The notes under the pieces are model-generated. The model did no database searches, was not told where the DNA came from, and was given only the letters and a program-made list of their open reading frames with translations. The translations under genes were made by a program, and so were the position numbers. Shown here piece by piece: positions 32,291 through 44,445 of a DNA stretch of 64,000 nt. How positions within the stretch are numbered: the first letter of the stretch is position 1; every line of letters starts with the position of its first letter. Origin of the DNA: Zygaena filipendulae. Its lineage: Eukaryota > Arthropoda > Insecta > Lepidoptera > Zygaenidae. The stretch is taken from positions 2,988,501-3,052,500 of the forward strand of contig OU015658.1 in assembly GCA_907165275.2 (NCBI GenBank), in the 5' to 3' direction.

Positions 32291-32576
32291 TTTGGCGACA
32301 GGACAAGAGGGAGACCAAAAAAAAGGCTGGCTTTCAAGTTTGACTTTGAAGTTTTGGTTTTGTCAGACCTGACAGATGACTGACAGGAAACTTTTAAATA
32401 TTGCTAGCTTCTTGCAATCTTCTATTCTTTATGGTCTTTCACATAAAATGAATTTAGCCAATTTCAATTTTATCGGTTTAAACTGCAGTGTTTTAGTTTA
32501 TATAGCTTCATAGTACAGCAGCCCACGCCTTATTTTTTCAGTAACTAATAACAGCAACAACAACAATAATCTTAGT
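32291..32576. other. promoter-side flank of RpL18
   Basis: Contains the short 5' UTR and presumably the promoter of RpL18 on the minus strand. No TATA box recognised, as usual for ribosomal protein genes. Confidence 0.4.
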
Positions 32577-32962
32577 AAGTACACACATCAAAAGTGTCTA
32601 GGGATCAAGTACATTTTTCAAGATTTTTAGCATGCCAAATCGCTGCGAATCTGTGATTCGTATCAATGGAAGGAACACAGAGTATTAATTTGTTTAGTCA
32701 TTACAATATAACTTTCAAAATCCCCTGTTTTTGCCTTTTTTTGCTATTTTATTGTCGACTTGGAATTGGTTCAATTTCTCACAACTTACAAAAAATGAAA
32801 TTTTTCTTAATTTATTTAAAATGTGGGGATGAGTTGTTATTTTAGATATGGGAAATAAGGTAGGCGGCCAGTCCAGAAGATTAAATTAGATTTAAATTAA
32901 TTGAGTTTCATTTTATAGCAAAAAATGTTCTTGATACTAGACACTTTTGATGTGTGTAGCTT
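32577..32962. mobile_element. MITE with ACACACATCAAAAGTGTCTA ends
   Basis: Left ACACACATCAAAAGTGTCTA pairs with right AGACACTTTTGATGTGTGT; complementarity continues through GATCAAG and AACATTTTT. About 386 bases with an AT-rich interior. Confidence 0.8.
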
Positions 32963-33132
32963 CAGATCGACAAGACACCAAAGTTTTTTCGTGTGAAAAT
33001 TTTCGAAACGGGTAGCAAAAAGTGTTGCACCATGATATTTTATCATGAGTATTTTATTTGTTTGTTTGTACACTTTATTGAACATAAACAAAGTTTTTAC
33101 AAATTGCTAAAATTAAAATAAGCAGGTAATTT

Positions 33133-33650
33133 ATGCCCAAAGGCGGACTTATCCTTCTTCCAGTCAACTTTTCAAGACACGCCGAATTGAATGATGTCAT
33201 CCGCCGGGCTCTCGTCACAGCCGGTGCACCAGCTGTACTCGAACCCAATGGGTTGGTGCGCGACGATGGCAAGCGGCCCGACGGGATGATATTGGTACCG
33301 TGGAAGATGGGCCGATCTTTGGTATGGGACACGACTTGCGTAGATACCATTGCGCCGTCTCATCTTCCAGCTTCGGTCGTGAAAGCTGGTTCCGCGGCAG
33401 CTTCTGCGGAGTCCCTCAAGCGGCGCAAATATGGGTCCCTTAGTGGGGACTTTATGTTTGAGCCATTTGGGGTCGAAACACTGGGGCCTTGGGGTCCAAG
33501 CGCACGCCAACTATATAAAGAGCTGGCGGGGTGACTGGTCGAGGCGTCGCGTGACCAGAAGGCTGGTGTTTACTTCGCCCAGCGGTAAGTCTCGCTATCC
33601 AGCGGGGTAATGCCGCCAGCCTTTTGGGCACGCTTCCAGCTGTGGAGGAC
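33133..33650 (+). pseudogene. remnant of a mobile-element ORF with PDGM...WD-T motif
   Basis: An open frame (33133-33534) has the blocks [20 protein letters not shown] and APSHL, then KYGSL and GPWGPSA. After a frame change, the downstream block SLAIQRGNAASLLGTLP appears at 33583-33633. This set recurs in many invertebrate genomes next to reverse transcriptases. The spacing P-D ... D-T resembles a PD-(D/E)XK nuclease fold, but that is inference. Frame loss between the blocks and lack of a start context suggest a dead fragment. Confidence 0.55.
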
Positions 33651-33659
33651 CTAGGGCAA

Positions 33660-34374
33660 ATTTTTTATTTGTAAATATAGTTTTTATTTTACGCATATTT
33701 ATTTTTTGAATATATTTTCAATGTAATTAGGTAAGTATGTGTAAATACTAGAAATCTAATACCTATAGCTTTGATTAATTAATTGTTAATTATATTTATC
33801 TACATATTTAAAGATAAGTAATTTTTTAATTAGGTAGGTTATTTAATAAAAAAAATAAAATTAATATAAGTAAGAAACTTTTAATTAATTAACAATTATT
33901 ATTTCTTAATAACTTTAAGCCCGGCCAGGCCCGGCATCGAAGGTTAGCAAATTGGTCACCTAAAAGCTAACCTATGGAAGCCCTTGGCTGCCCTAATTTA
34001 CAAACTTTATCGGTGTGCGTAAGAGAAAAGGGATCAAGACACCCAATAATGAAATCTTGAAGTTTATAGCGTGTAAACAACATAGTATACACCTGCAGTA
34101 TTTAGAATATCAGCTAGTGTGTGTGATTTATATGTATTTTGCAACTGGAATCATGCGTTTTTGTGACCTGGAATGTATTTAATTTGTATAACTTTATAGT
34201 AACACGTAGTACCTAAGTTAATGTGGTTATTCAATACTATTTCATTTTGATAGGCAGTTAAGAAACTAAACAGTTTCCTCTTGAAATTTGAATTAACAAA
34301 CAAATGAAAAAAGCTGTCGACATAGTCTGTCATCGCGACAGAAACAAGTTTCGACCGCCGTTTTTTCGAAAGGG
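33660..34374. other. 5' flank of the KLHL10-like gene
   Basis: AT-rich with no gene. The last 60 bases before the ATG at 34375 are less AT-rich (GACCGCCG) and probably form the 5' UTR. Confidence 0.4.
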
Positions 34375-37300
34375 ATGGAATTTAATACGAAACATCGAAA
34401 ATTATCAAAAACTAAAAATTCTCTTCGTACTCCTGCATCTACCAAGCCCCGTTTGTCTAAAAGGAAATACGTAACACGAAAACGAAAATGCGTGTGCCTC
34501 CCGGAAAATTATTCGATTGTGGAATTTCCAGCGATTTGGAATGAACTACGCCACAACGGCCAGCTATGCGATGGCACGATAGTGTGTAAAGATATGAAAT
34601 CGATTAGAGTACATCGAGCTATTCTCTCAGCCGTTAGTCCTTACTTCAAAGCCATATTTATAAATTCGTTAAAGAAAGGGGAACCGGAAGAAACAAAAAT
34701 TTTCGTTGATGTTCCTAGTTGTTATATGGAATCAATACTTGATTATGCCTATACGGGTACCTGTGTTGTAACGGTTGATAACGTCGAGCACTTGTTACCA
34801 TTTGCCGATCAGTTTGATGTTGTGGGTGTGATACAGCTATGTTGTCAGTTCCTCATGCACGAACTAAGACCTCACAACTGTCTTGGAATATTTAAATTTG
34901 CCAGATATTATTTCTGTGGCGAATTAGAAAAGAAAGGGAAGTTATACATAAGACAGAATTTCGGCCAAATTCTAAAGGAATGTAATGAATTTAAGTCTCT
35001 TTCATGTGAAGAACTAGAAGATATATTGAGAGACGACGAGCTAAATGTTAGAAATGAAGAAATAGTATTTCAAGCAGTAAGAACGTGGATAGAACATGAT
35101 TTAGAGAATAGAAAGAAGTATATTCCATTGCTGTTGTCTTGTGTTCGATTTGGGCACATCAGCTATAAATATTTTAAATCAAAAATTTTGCAGTGGCAGC
35201 CCGTTATAGATGACGAGGTAGATTTGTCTTGAGTTTCCAGTGAAGTTTAAATAGGTCGATATCGTTTAAGTTTGTGAGAAATTATGAATAAGAGCTAGCT
35301 CTTCCCTTTATACTTTACTTTTTATGTCTCAGTTAACTGCATACAAAAAATTCTTTGATCGTTAGTTAGGAAACTCCTAGGTTGAGAGCTTTTTCTCCCT
35401 ATTATGTTTTTGCCGATAGTATATAACGTTTTTTATCAAATACTTGCAGAAATGTCAAGAAGCCCTATATCCAGCAGTTGTGTTTCTGACACTTCTAGAC
35501 TCTAGGCCAACCACAGAAGTTGATCTCAATGACCCGCTGGCTAGGCCACGAATTCCATACGAAATACTTTTCGCTGTTGGTGGATGGAGCGCTGGCAGTC
35601 CCACTAGTTTTGTTGAAACCTATGACACGAGGTACTTACCTACTATTAATTTGAATTAAAAGCTCAGTTTCAGAATTTAAGGTTACAATGATGTAAAATA
35701 AATCGTCGGTTGCTAAAACAGTCGTTCTAATTTGTCTATGAACTGTTTCCCTCACCTTAACCGTGGAGACTCCTGCACTGACTCCTTATTTACCTCGTAC
35801 CCGCCAAACAGATTAGTAAAGTCAGTTGGTAATTGGTATGGTCACAGATAAAATACTGGTAGATTTTTTTTTTATTGAAAGGGCCTTCACATACCTAGCT
35901 AATCTTAAATATAATAATTATGGTTTAAAAAACGTTCTAAAATGCAAAGGCTCTGGATAAAGAAGTCCGTAAATACGTAAAAAAATACCTATCATAGTAG
36001 TACAGGTATACGAGTCTCGGATCCCGGTAGCTAGATAGTAGGTAGGCGACTTTTGTGGTGATGTACCCTACCGTAGGGTGTATAATCACTACAAAAATAA
36101 TGTTAAAACTGTATTCAATCACACCTATTGTTTCCACCGCCAGAGCGGACCGGTGGTTCCTATCAATCCACATGGATCTAACGCCGCGCGCGTACCACGG
36201 CTTGTGCACTCTGAACAATCTGATATACATGATCGGCGGCTTCGATGGCAGCGACCACTTCAACACGGTCCGCTGCTACGACCCGGTCGCGAACACGTGG
36301 CACGAGCGCGCCTGCATGTACCAGGCGAGGTGCTACGTCAGCGTCGTCGCTCACGGTCAGCAGACTTAACTGTTTTATGAACTTGTCATCCACAAATAAA
36401 ATATCTTATTATCCATAAGCTTAGATACTACTAGAAAAACAAACACGTAACTTTTGTTCTTATAGAAGTATTTTATTTGGCGCTTTTCAAACAGACAGTT
36501 GATCTGAATGCGTGCGTGGTTTTTTCCTCGACAAAAACGGTTGACTTTCACATTTCTGTGTGACTTTTGTCAAAGAAGTTCATATTACTATCATAAGTTC
36601 ATGCTACCTGCTTTGTTAAACATCGGCACGGGTTCGATGCTTCCCCTTCTCAGTCTATTTGACTGTGTTTGAAAACCGAAAATTACATTACATACTTACT
36701 TGAACATTCTCGTTCAAAAACATATATTTGTATCATTAAGTACTATCCAATGTTACCTACTCGAAGATTTCAATTGTGAATAGGTACTCAAATCACCCGG
36801 ATCATCAAGCCATGATGTTTTAACACAGACTAGGTGGTCTTGGTGAAAGTGTTCCGTTCTCGAAACGGGTCAAACGATATATTAATATATACACGGCATA
36901 GATGATGGCGCGGCCAATTTCAACATTGGTAGGTATTAGATCTTCGAAGGTTGCAATTCCCTTTTGAATCCTGTCGCAGACGGTCTGATATACGCGCTGG
37001 GTGGGTACAACGGGCGCACGCGCATGGCGTCAGTGGAGCGCTACTACCCTGACAAGAACCAGTGGGAGATGACCACGCCCATGAACAAGCAGCGCTCCGA
37101 CGCCAGCGCCGCCTCACTGGGCGGTAAGGTACTAAACTGTTGCTTTGACGATTTTACGGCCATTCTAGATTGTTGGATAATCCATAGGCCATAATAATAT
37201 TACAGATGCGAAAGTAACTCTGTCTGTCTTATATCTTTTTGCGTAGGTACACGTTATCAGGGGTACAGAAAAGGACATAGGGTACTTTTCTTCCAGAAAT

Positions 37301-40300
37301 TTCTCCGAGTACTCCGAAATTAACGCGGGTGTAACCGCCGCGCAGAAAACAGCTTGTTTTATAAAAAACATTTTTTTATAATCCTAAGTAATATCTGTTG
37401 TAAATGAGAACGTGAGTTTGTTTGTGGTTAGGTATATACGTCTTCACGCCTCAATTACTCAACCGATCATCATGAAATTTTGCATGTACACGTTATCAGG
37501 GTACAGAAATAAGTACATACTCTCCTTCCTTTGTTTCGCCGCAGTCGGCGTCTTCGTGTAAGTGTCAGCGTCATCTATACAGCTGTTATGTCAGCTAACG
37601 ATCTTATCATATCTCATCAGTAACCATACCATACCCATTCTGAGAACCTCGCCTCCCCTCCCCCCAAAGGCAAAAAGTGGAAAGGTAGAAACCTAAAGTC
37701 CTCTGGTTCTGGATAAGCCGGTGGGTAATTCATTTGCAACATGTCACCTATAGTGGATATCATATAATTGAAGGAGAAAGGAAACACTCCTCAGACATTA
37801 TTTCGAAGAAGTACGAGGTGATGGCATCAGCAATCCTACGACTGGCAGTTTCTTGTTGCAGATCTACATAGTGGGCGGTTTCAACGGGCAAGAGGTGCTG
37901 AGCTCGGCGGAGGTGTTCGACCCGGCCACGCGCCAGTGGAGCTTCGTCCGCTCGATGCTGAGCCCGCGCTCGGGGGTGAGCCTGGTCGCGTACCGGGAGT
38001 GCCTGTACGCGCTCGGCGGGTTCAACGGGTACAGCAGACTGAACACCGGTCAGTGAACCTGTACTTTATACTTCCAGCAGCCCCCTTAGCTCAAACAGCC
38101 GGCGACACATGCCGTTTTCATACTGAGTTGAGTTGGTCTGTTCTGTGGTCAAAACACAGCTGCACGGCCCCTTTAGCCGAGTTGACAATCTATAATCATA
38201 ATAATCGTTAACACTAAAAACTGTAGAGAGGCCAATTCTGTCAGCCTTACTAATAAAGTTTTATACACGACGTATACTAGAGTTATAACACTCACACTAC
38301 TAATAAAACCTACTTGACAGTTCAGTTGTATACATCTGTTGTAAGGAGTGTTTAAATAGTATGAGAAATTACACAGATGATAATCAGTCGCCGACCCTTG
38401 TTTAACAAGCGCATAACCTTAAATTTGACGTGATTTGTTATTAACTACAATGAATAGAATAGAATAGAATAGAATCATTTATTTCACATTATCAATTTCA
38501 TAGTTATATTACTTATAAAAATGTCAGAGGATAATATGATCGTCAATAATAAAATAATAATAATAAAAGTATCATAATAAGAATGTCAATATTAATAAAA
38601 ATAATAAAAATGTCATTTAAATAAAAAAATGAACATGTCAAAAATGTAAAAATAAAGATTATAAATCGATCAATCGATTGTGTGCAAATATTCATTTAAA
38701 CAATAAAATTCGCTATCCAACAAAAGATTCTTCAGCTGGCGGTAGAAAGTTTCGTCAGATGTATTTTTTAAACTAGCGGGTAGTTTCTCATAAAGAATTG
38801 GGCCAATCACACGCGGGTTTCTAGTGGCCAGTTTAGTCCGGCGGGGGACACTCGCTAGTCTTCCCGCATTACGCAAAGATCGCCCTCCACACTCTCGAAG
38901 ACTGAAATTTTCTATATTTTTGCGGACATAGGAAATGATCTCGAATAGGTACAGACTTGTCATTGTCATTACGCGGTGTTTAGTGAAGAGTGTCCTACAG
39001 GTTTGCCGTTGTTTTATACCTGCGATAATGCGAAGCGCGCGCTTTTGTAGAACAAAAACGCGATTGGAGTCTGTCGAGTTTCCCCACAACAATATACCGT
39101 ATGACATCAGTGAGTGAAAATGTGCATAGTAAGTCTGTCTTAGTACGGCACTGGAGACGAGTGGGCGCAATTTTCGCAGAGCTTATGGATTATGGATTAT
39201 TTACATTATTTCGATATTTTTGATGAAATTGATCGTGAAGAACCAATAAGGAAAAGAAAGCACTATAAGAAGCGTTTTGATCCATTTACTTTAGAAGAAA
39301 CAGACTTTCGAATGAAATATAGATTTAGCAAAATTTATATAAGGAAAATAGTAGAGTTAATTAGAAGTGACATTGAACTACAAACTCGCGGTGGAGGACT
39401 TTCTGTAGAATTTCAAGTTTGTACTGCTATTAGGACGTGGGCTAGACAAGAAGTTCAAGATGACTCTGCAGATATTCATGGTCTCAGCCAACAGTCCATC
39501 ACTAATGTATGCCGAAGAGTGGCTCTTGCTTTGGCAAATAAAGCGGCACAATTTATACGCATGCCTAGAACTTTAGAAGAGCAAGAAGAAACAATTTCTG
39601 GATTTAGAAACATTTGTGGCTTTAGCAAAGTTATTGGTGCCATTGATTGTACACACATAAAAATTAAAAAAGTTGGAGGTGATAGTGCTCAGTACTATAT
39701 AAACAGAAAAGGATTTTCATCCTTAAATGTCCAGGTAGTTTGCGATTCTTCGTTAAAGATAAGAGACATAGTAGCACACTGGAGGGGCAGCACTCATGAT
39801 GCAAGAATATTCAGAGAAAGCCGGGTTCGACAATGATTTGAAAATGGAGAATTTAATGGCCGTTTGCTTGGAGATTCAGGTTACGGTTTGACAACTTATT
39901 TGTTTACACCAATACAGAATCCCCGAAGTGCAAAAGAGGAATCTTACAATAGATTACATATATCTACAAGAAACACAATTGAAAGGTGCTTCGGAGTTTG
40001 GAAACAGAGGTTCCGATGTTTGTTACATGGATTCAGTGTGTCACTAGAAAATGTAAAACTATACATTGTAGCACTAGCTATATTGCACAATATTGCCATC
40101 GAGATGAATGAAGATATTGATTTTCTTCAACCTGTCTCATCTGAGAGTAATGTTAGGCAACAAACACCTCGAGAAGTAACTGATAGCAGATCTGGTCAAG
40201 AAATAAGAAGATTATTCATTGAAACACACTTTTAGATATTTAATAATGTATTAACTAGTTTTAGGTTTCAACAATAACATTTCCAATTTTAATTTTTCAA

Positions 40301-41857
40301 TTCGAAGTTGAGTTTCTTCATTTTCTAATGTTATCTTTTTGGTTTTTAAATTGTGTTCTTCTGTAATATAACTATGAGCTTCTATCATATGCTTTATTTT
40401 CAACTCATGTTCCTCCTTTATGCAGTTTAGAAGAACCTTGGTCCGCTCTCTTGACATGTCCCTTTCCTGAAATAAATGATGTGAATTTTTTCATAAAAGT
40501 CAAAAATAATGATGAAATTAAGTTCTAAACTATTCTAAAACAAAATAAATGTTAGAAAAAAAAAACAACTGGTTTCTGTATCACCTCAAGATCTTACATA
40601 ACTGTAATATTTTGTGTATTAAACAAATAAAACATTCTCAAAGTATTTGACAAGGGAAAAAGTTCACAATTAAACTGTATCTTCGCTGATTATGAACAGA
40701 TTTTAATGATTCTTTGTTGTTTCAAAGGGTTTGTTGGTCCCATTGAAAGCGTAAATAAACTAGTAGTTCGCCTCACACTGTGAACTTGCAATAACCCTGT
40801 AGCTCGACAATCCTTTACCCTATTTTTCTTATGTTTGGACTTCAAATCTACATTTGTCAAGTATTTTCTTTTCACTCGAGTTACCATCAAACTTTCAAAC
40901 ATACAAACTGTCCAAGTAGACATTGAGAACTTCGCTCACTACATCACTTGATAAGTTTAAAATTTTGAAGTTACTGTCCATACATTGTGACTAAAAACAG
41001 TTATAAAATTGTGCGCTTTGATTTTACCTCACGGTTTGTTGTGTGATCTTTTTCTTTCATTTCATTAAAAGATAGTTTCCGCTTTTTACCAGAACTTTTA
41101 AAAAGGTTTTGTGGTTCAATGGTTTTTAAAGGTAGTGGTGTAATGTTCTGAAACAAAAATAACATAGACATTATAGGATATCAATAAAAATGTAATTCTA
41201 TTAAGATTTATATAGAGATATACATTTAATAGCAGACATTTTACAACACAAGTAAGATCTATTTATATTTATTTTCCAATAAAACGAAGTGAATATTTCT
41301 TAAATGTAGTAAAATACAATAAAACAGCCAACTATTTTAGGTTACCTTCTCTCTGCATGTAGTAATAAAATCATGAATTACGAATGTCAAATATGTCAAT
41401 TGATGTTTCTAAGGCACGTTCGAAAACTTAAAATTACTTGATAGATTTTTCAAAATAAATTTTTGTTTTAGTCATAAGTAAATAAAAAAACTAGTTTCTA
41501 TAGACATTAAAACAGATTATTTTACATAAATATGTAAATTTTTCACAAAAAAGTCAGTAAATAACATTTTTAGACTTGTATCAAAGTGTTTCTATAATTT
41601 AGTGATCTAGTTTCAAAACGTGCCTGATGAATGTTGCCAGAGGTTCTTGTAGTAACTAAATTATAACTATGCAATGCTTACACAACTATTATTAGTAGAG
41701 GGAGTGTGTAACCCCTACACAGGGCTTATACAATGTGTAAGTATACAGTTGTTCAACAGTCGTTTAAATTATTTTTATTAGTAAGGCTGTTCAAAATTAA
41801 TATTGGAGGATGAATGGTGATCGATACTGATGCCAAAAATGCAATCAGTAAATTTTT

Positions 41858-41888
<31 letters not shown>

Positions 41889-43424
41889 ATGTGCATTGTG
41901 CACACATGGGTCAAAAACTACTGAAGGGATTTTAACCAAACTTGGTACGATTGTAGTCCATACTCCTGGGCAGGTTATAGGCTATATAACATAACGCTAA
42001 GACATAGGAGTTGAGCAGTGACGATAAATTTGAAGCAAGTCGGATGAAAATGCGCTTTCGAGCTCTTATCCTCGCATACGTTTACTCAATCACGCAAAAA
42101 CGACTGAACGGATTTGGATGAAATTTGGCATGCACGTTGTCTGGGGTACAGAGAAGGACATAGGGTACTTTTTATCCCGGAATTCCCGCGGGAACTCTGA
42201 AATTACCGCGGGTGAAACCGCGGGACACAGTTAGTCTATAATAGAATACTGAAGAAAGTATCTTCATGTCACGCGGTCACTAAAAATCATCCAATCAAAA
42301 GGATAATTTTTTGTGACCACGTGACGCGACGGTAAGTTCCTTAGTTTTCTATAGCCACAACTGTTATAGATTACCAATATGGCTAAGGGGGCCGTGCAAC
42401 TGTATCTTCACCACAAAACAGATAGAAGGGGCATCAACTCAGGTTAGTGTCGCCTGTTGATTGAGCTTGATTGAGTGAACTTTATTGACGTGACAAATCG
42501 TTATTTCTTCTTACGCATAAAAACCGCCACCGCGAAAATTATCCTATAGGTACAGCTTTAAAACATAACAAAAACACGAAAATTAATGGCGGATCTCGGC
42601 CATCTTCCATTCCCGCCAAAGATTAAAGGACATGTCATTTTGATCAGGCGAAAGGTTCAACCCGCAGCGAGGCGGTGACTGGCAGGAAGTGACGGAGATG
42701 TTCAGTGCGCGGAGTAATTTCGCCACAGTGCTTCTCGACGACATGATATTTGTGATTGGAGGATTCAATGGTTATAACATTTTAACACACCTCGATATAA
42801 TATAATATTATGTACAAAAATCCGATATGCATAGTTTTTTTGAAAATTGAAATCGGAAGCTCACAAAGGCGTTAATTTCACTTAATGTTAGAAAATATAA
42901 CATAGTTAGGTAAAATCCTAACTAATCCTAACTTAATTATAATATCTGCCTTTTTATTCAACATAGGCAAGTGGTCCTTCGAGCCGGATCACAGTTTCTG
43001 TTACAGCATTATAGCTTTTACTTGTATCAAAGTGTGGACTCGACTGAGTTCACTTATGTTTAGCAAGCAAAGCTGCGGCGAAATCTAGTACAATAGCAAT
43101 TTTGAAAGTAATTTATACCTGTATTGTATTGCAAATGGCAAAAAGGTAGGTACCCCTCATTCTAGTACCAATAAAATTTCAAATATGATTTTACTCTAGG
43201 GTCTGCCTAATTAATTGTTTTCACTGTATATAGGGTCCACGACGATCCCCCACGTGGAGTGCTACGACGGCGACACCCTCGAGTGGTACGACGCGGCGCC
43301 CATGAACCTCAACCGCTCTGCCCTCAGCGCTTGCGTCCTCACCGGTCTCCCCAACGCCAGGTCCTTCTCCTACCTAGCGAAGGCCGTGCCCGCCGCTGGG
43401 GCGGATCAGGCGCACCACGCCTGA
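34375..43424 (+). CDS. KLHL10: KLHL10-like BTB-BACK-Kelch protein, 7 exons
   Basis: Substrate adaptor of Cullin-3 ubiquitin ligases; KLHL10 orthologues act in spermatid maturation. Exons: 34375-35217, 35450-35631, 36144-36355, 36980-37128, 37862-38048, 42648-42770, 43234-43424; phases agree and give 628 aa, close to the vertebrate 608. Exon 1 encodes a basic N-terminus (residues 1-40), the BTB domain (~50-165, LCDGTIVCKDMKSIRVHRAI) and the BACK domain (~165-275). Six Kelch blades follow, each with a GG pair and a later Tyr/Trp: FAVGGWSAGSPT, YMIGGFDGSDHFN, YALGGYNGRTRM, YIVGGFNGQEVL, YALGGFNGYSRLN, FVIGGFNG. GGWS-GSPT and VECYD-LEWYDA favour KLHL10 over other kelch-like genes. The C-terminus ends soon after the last blade. 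Exons 1-2 are AT-rich while exons 3-5 and 7 are GC-rich. Intron 5 (4.6 kb) holds a LINE fragment and a Harbinger transposon. Confidence 0.92.
37195..37360 (+). mobile_element. Helitron-like repeat fragment in KLHL10 intron 4
   Basis: Has ATAATATTACAGATGCGAAAG, TATCAGGGGTACAG and AGGACATAGGGTACTTTTC, ending at about CAGCTTG. A second truncated copy follows at about 37400-37515. Confidence 0.55.
38125..38205. repeat. GAGTTG...TTAGCC repeat, copy 1
   Basis: Member of a dispersed family with CTGAGTTGA, a CTGTTCTGTG core and TTAGCCGAGTTGACAATCTA. Others lie at 42352-42437 (reverse), 46065-46105 (partial) and 53183-53345. Confidence 0.5.
38455..39184 (-). mobile_element. 5'-truncated LINE, 3' end of reverse transcriptase ORF
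   Basis: The minus-strand frame 39170-38670 continues open to about 39184 and carries the post-RT block of Jockey/CR1-type elements (FHSLMSYGILLWGNS, LQKRALRIIAG). The 3' end is an AATGATTCTATTCTATTC tail (about 38456-38480), the tandem-repeat tail usual for insect non-LTR elements. The endonuclease and most of the polymerase are absent, so it was 5'-truncated at insertion or cut by the neighbouring transposon. Confidence 0.8.
39192..40235 (+). pseudogene. Harbinger (HARBI1-like) transposase with one internal stop
   Basis: DDE nuclease of PIF/Harbinger transposons. The frame opens at 39192 and runs, apart from one TGA at 39834-39836, in the same frame to 40235. Catalytic regions are visible: IGAIDCTHIKI (first Asp), WRGSTHDARIF (second Asp) and NTIERCFGVWKQRF (Glu), plus the N-terminal FRMKYRFSKIYIRKIVELI helix region. 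The only defect seen is that single nonsense codon between the second Asp and the GDSGY block. The frame starts eight bases after the LINE remnant and no terminal repeat was found on that side. Confidence 0.85.
40254..41147 (-). pseudogene. accessory protein exons of the Harbinger element
   Basis: Two in-phase exons (41147-41028 and 40466-40254) on the strand opposite the transposase encode a basic segment (SSGKKRKLSFNEMKEKD) followed by a coiled coil (KITLENEETQLRIEKLKLE). An earlier in-phase exon ending FITTCREK may lie at about 41395-41347. Harbinger elements usually carry a Myb/SANT-like second protein in this divergent or convergent layout. The SANT domain itself was not found, so this is probably a truncated copy. 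Name by context. Confidence 0.45.
41413..41630. mobile_element. short element with AGGCACGTT ends
   Basis: AGGCACGTTCGAAAAC at the left and GTTTCAAAACGTGCCT at the right are imperfect inverted ends about 215 bases apart. It abuts the Harbinger accessory exons and could be a separate MITE or the right end of that element. Confidence 0.5.
41860..41888. repeat. GTCT microsatellite
   Basis: About six tandem GTCT units, followed by a dispersed Lepidoptera-type repeat with CTGAAGGGATTTTAACCAAA. Confidence 0.75.
42083..42235 (+). mobile_element. Helitron-like repeat, 5'-truncated
   Basis: CTCAATCACGCAAAAACGAC through GGATGAAATTTGGCATGCACG and ends GGACACAGTTAGTC. Only the second half of the family is present. 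Confidence 0.65.
42352..42437. repeat. GAGTTG...TTAGCC repeat, reverse copy
   Basis: Reads AATATGGCTAAGGGGGCC and ends CATCAACTCAGG, the reverse of 38125-38205 and 53183-53345. It lies about 200 bases before KLHL10 exon 6. Confidence 0.5.
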
Positions 43425-44445
43425 TGCTCAATCGATTTCAACCCTGTTTCGGTTTCCGGCCGATTTCAACCCAGTTCCAAATGGATTTCGACCTAGTTCC
43501 GAGTGGATTTCAAACCAGTTCCTATTATATTTCAACCCACATCAGATCAGAGATTTTTTTAAATAATACAGTATACGCAATGTACCTGAAATCTGTGATA
43601 TTATTATGATATTTTAATTGTACATAATGTTTTGTGTACATTATATTGTATTTTGTTCCCTGTTTTTTGTCTATAATAATAATTAATTAAATCATGATAA
43701 TTATTGGCATTATTGTATTGTACAGATCATAGAAAAATATTATTTTATTCTTAAATATTTTAGGTGTTTATAAATATACCTATCTAAATAATTATGTTAT
43801 AAATATGATAAAAATGGGATGAAATCTACGATCCGCTGTATTTTATATATTATGTTTGTTTTATAATGTTCCTAATTTAGTGTGATTTGTTGGAAATTAT
43901 CAAGTTTTTTTTTTACACTTTGTAATTTGTGATAAATATTATTTTGGTATAATATTTGTGTACAGTTCGCGTCCACAGCAATCATTGGGGTCGCGGTTTC
44001 GATGCGTGTAGTGACTGTGAGTAGCGGTGGGAGATTTTCGCGAGATAATTTTATCATATTGTATATCTGTGATATTTTATGTGATATTTTACAGTTGATG
44101 TGGAAAATTCGAAAAAGGTGCGTTCATTTTGTTTTCAATGTAAAAATTTACTGTATGCGATTATATAAATATGAAAATAAAATAAAAATATAACTAGCTA
44201 ATACTTATTGTTGGCAGTTTTATTTGTGTAAAAATTCACCATGTGGTTTAGTCACTATACACGTTATCAGGGATGCAGTGAAGGACATAGGGTACTTTTT
44301 ATCCCGGAATTCCCGCGGGAAATCGAACTCCCATATTAAAGCAGATGAAATCGCGGGGATCAGCTAGTAGATAAGATAAATAGGCTAACAAAAAAAGCAC
44401 ATACATATGTTATAGCTGAAAATAAACACAAAAGCTAAACGAGCT
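43425..44445. other. KLHL10 3' UTR and intergenic region
   Basis: Starts with a short GATTTCAACCC-type degenerate repeat (43435-43535), then AT-rich. Several AATAAA-like sites exist (for example about 44175-44185). A truncated Helitron-like repeat lies at about 44255-44368. Confidence 0.45.

Noticed and set aside
40690..40923. Minus-strand 77-codon frame between Harbinger accessory exons
   Set aside because: It lies in the intron between two in-phase exons and has no matching splice sites.
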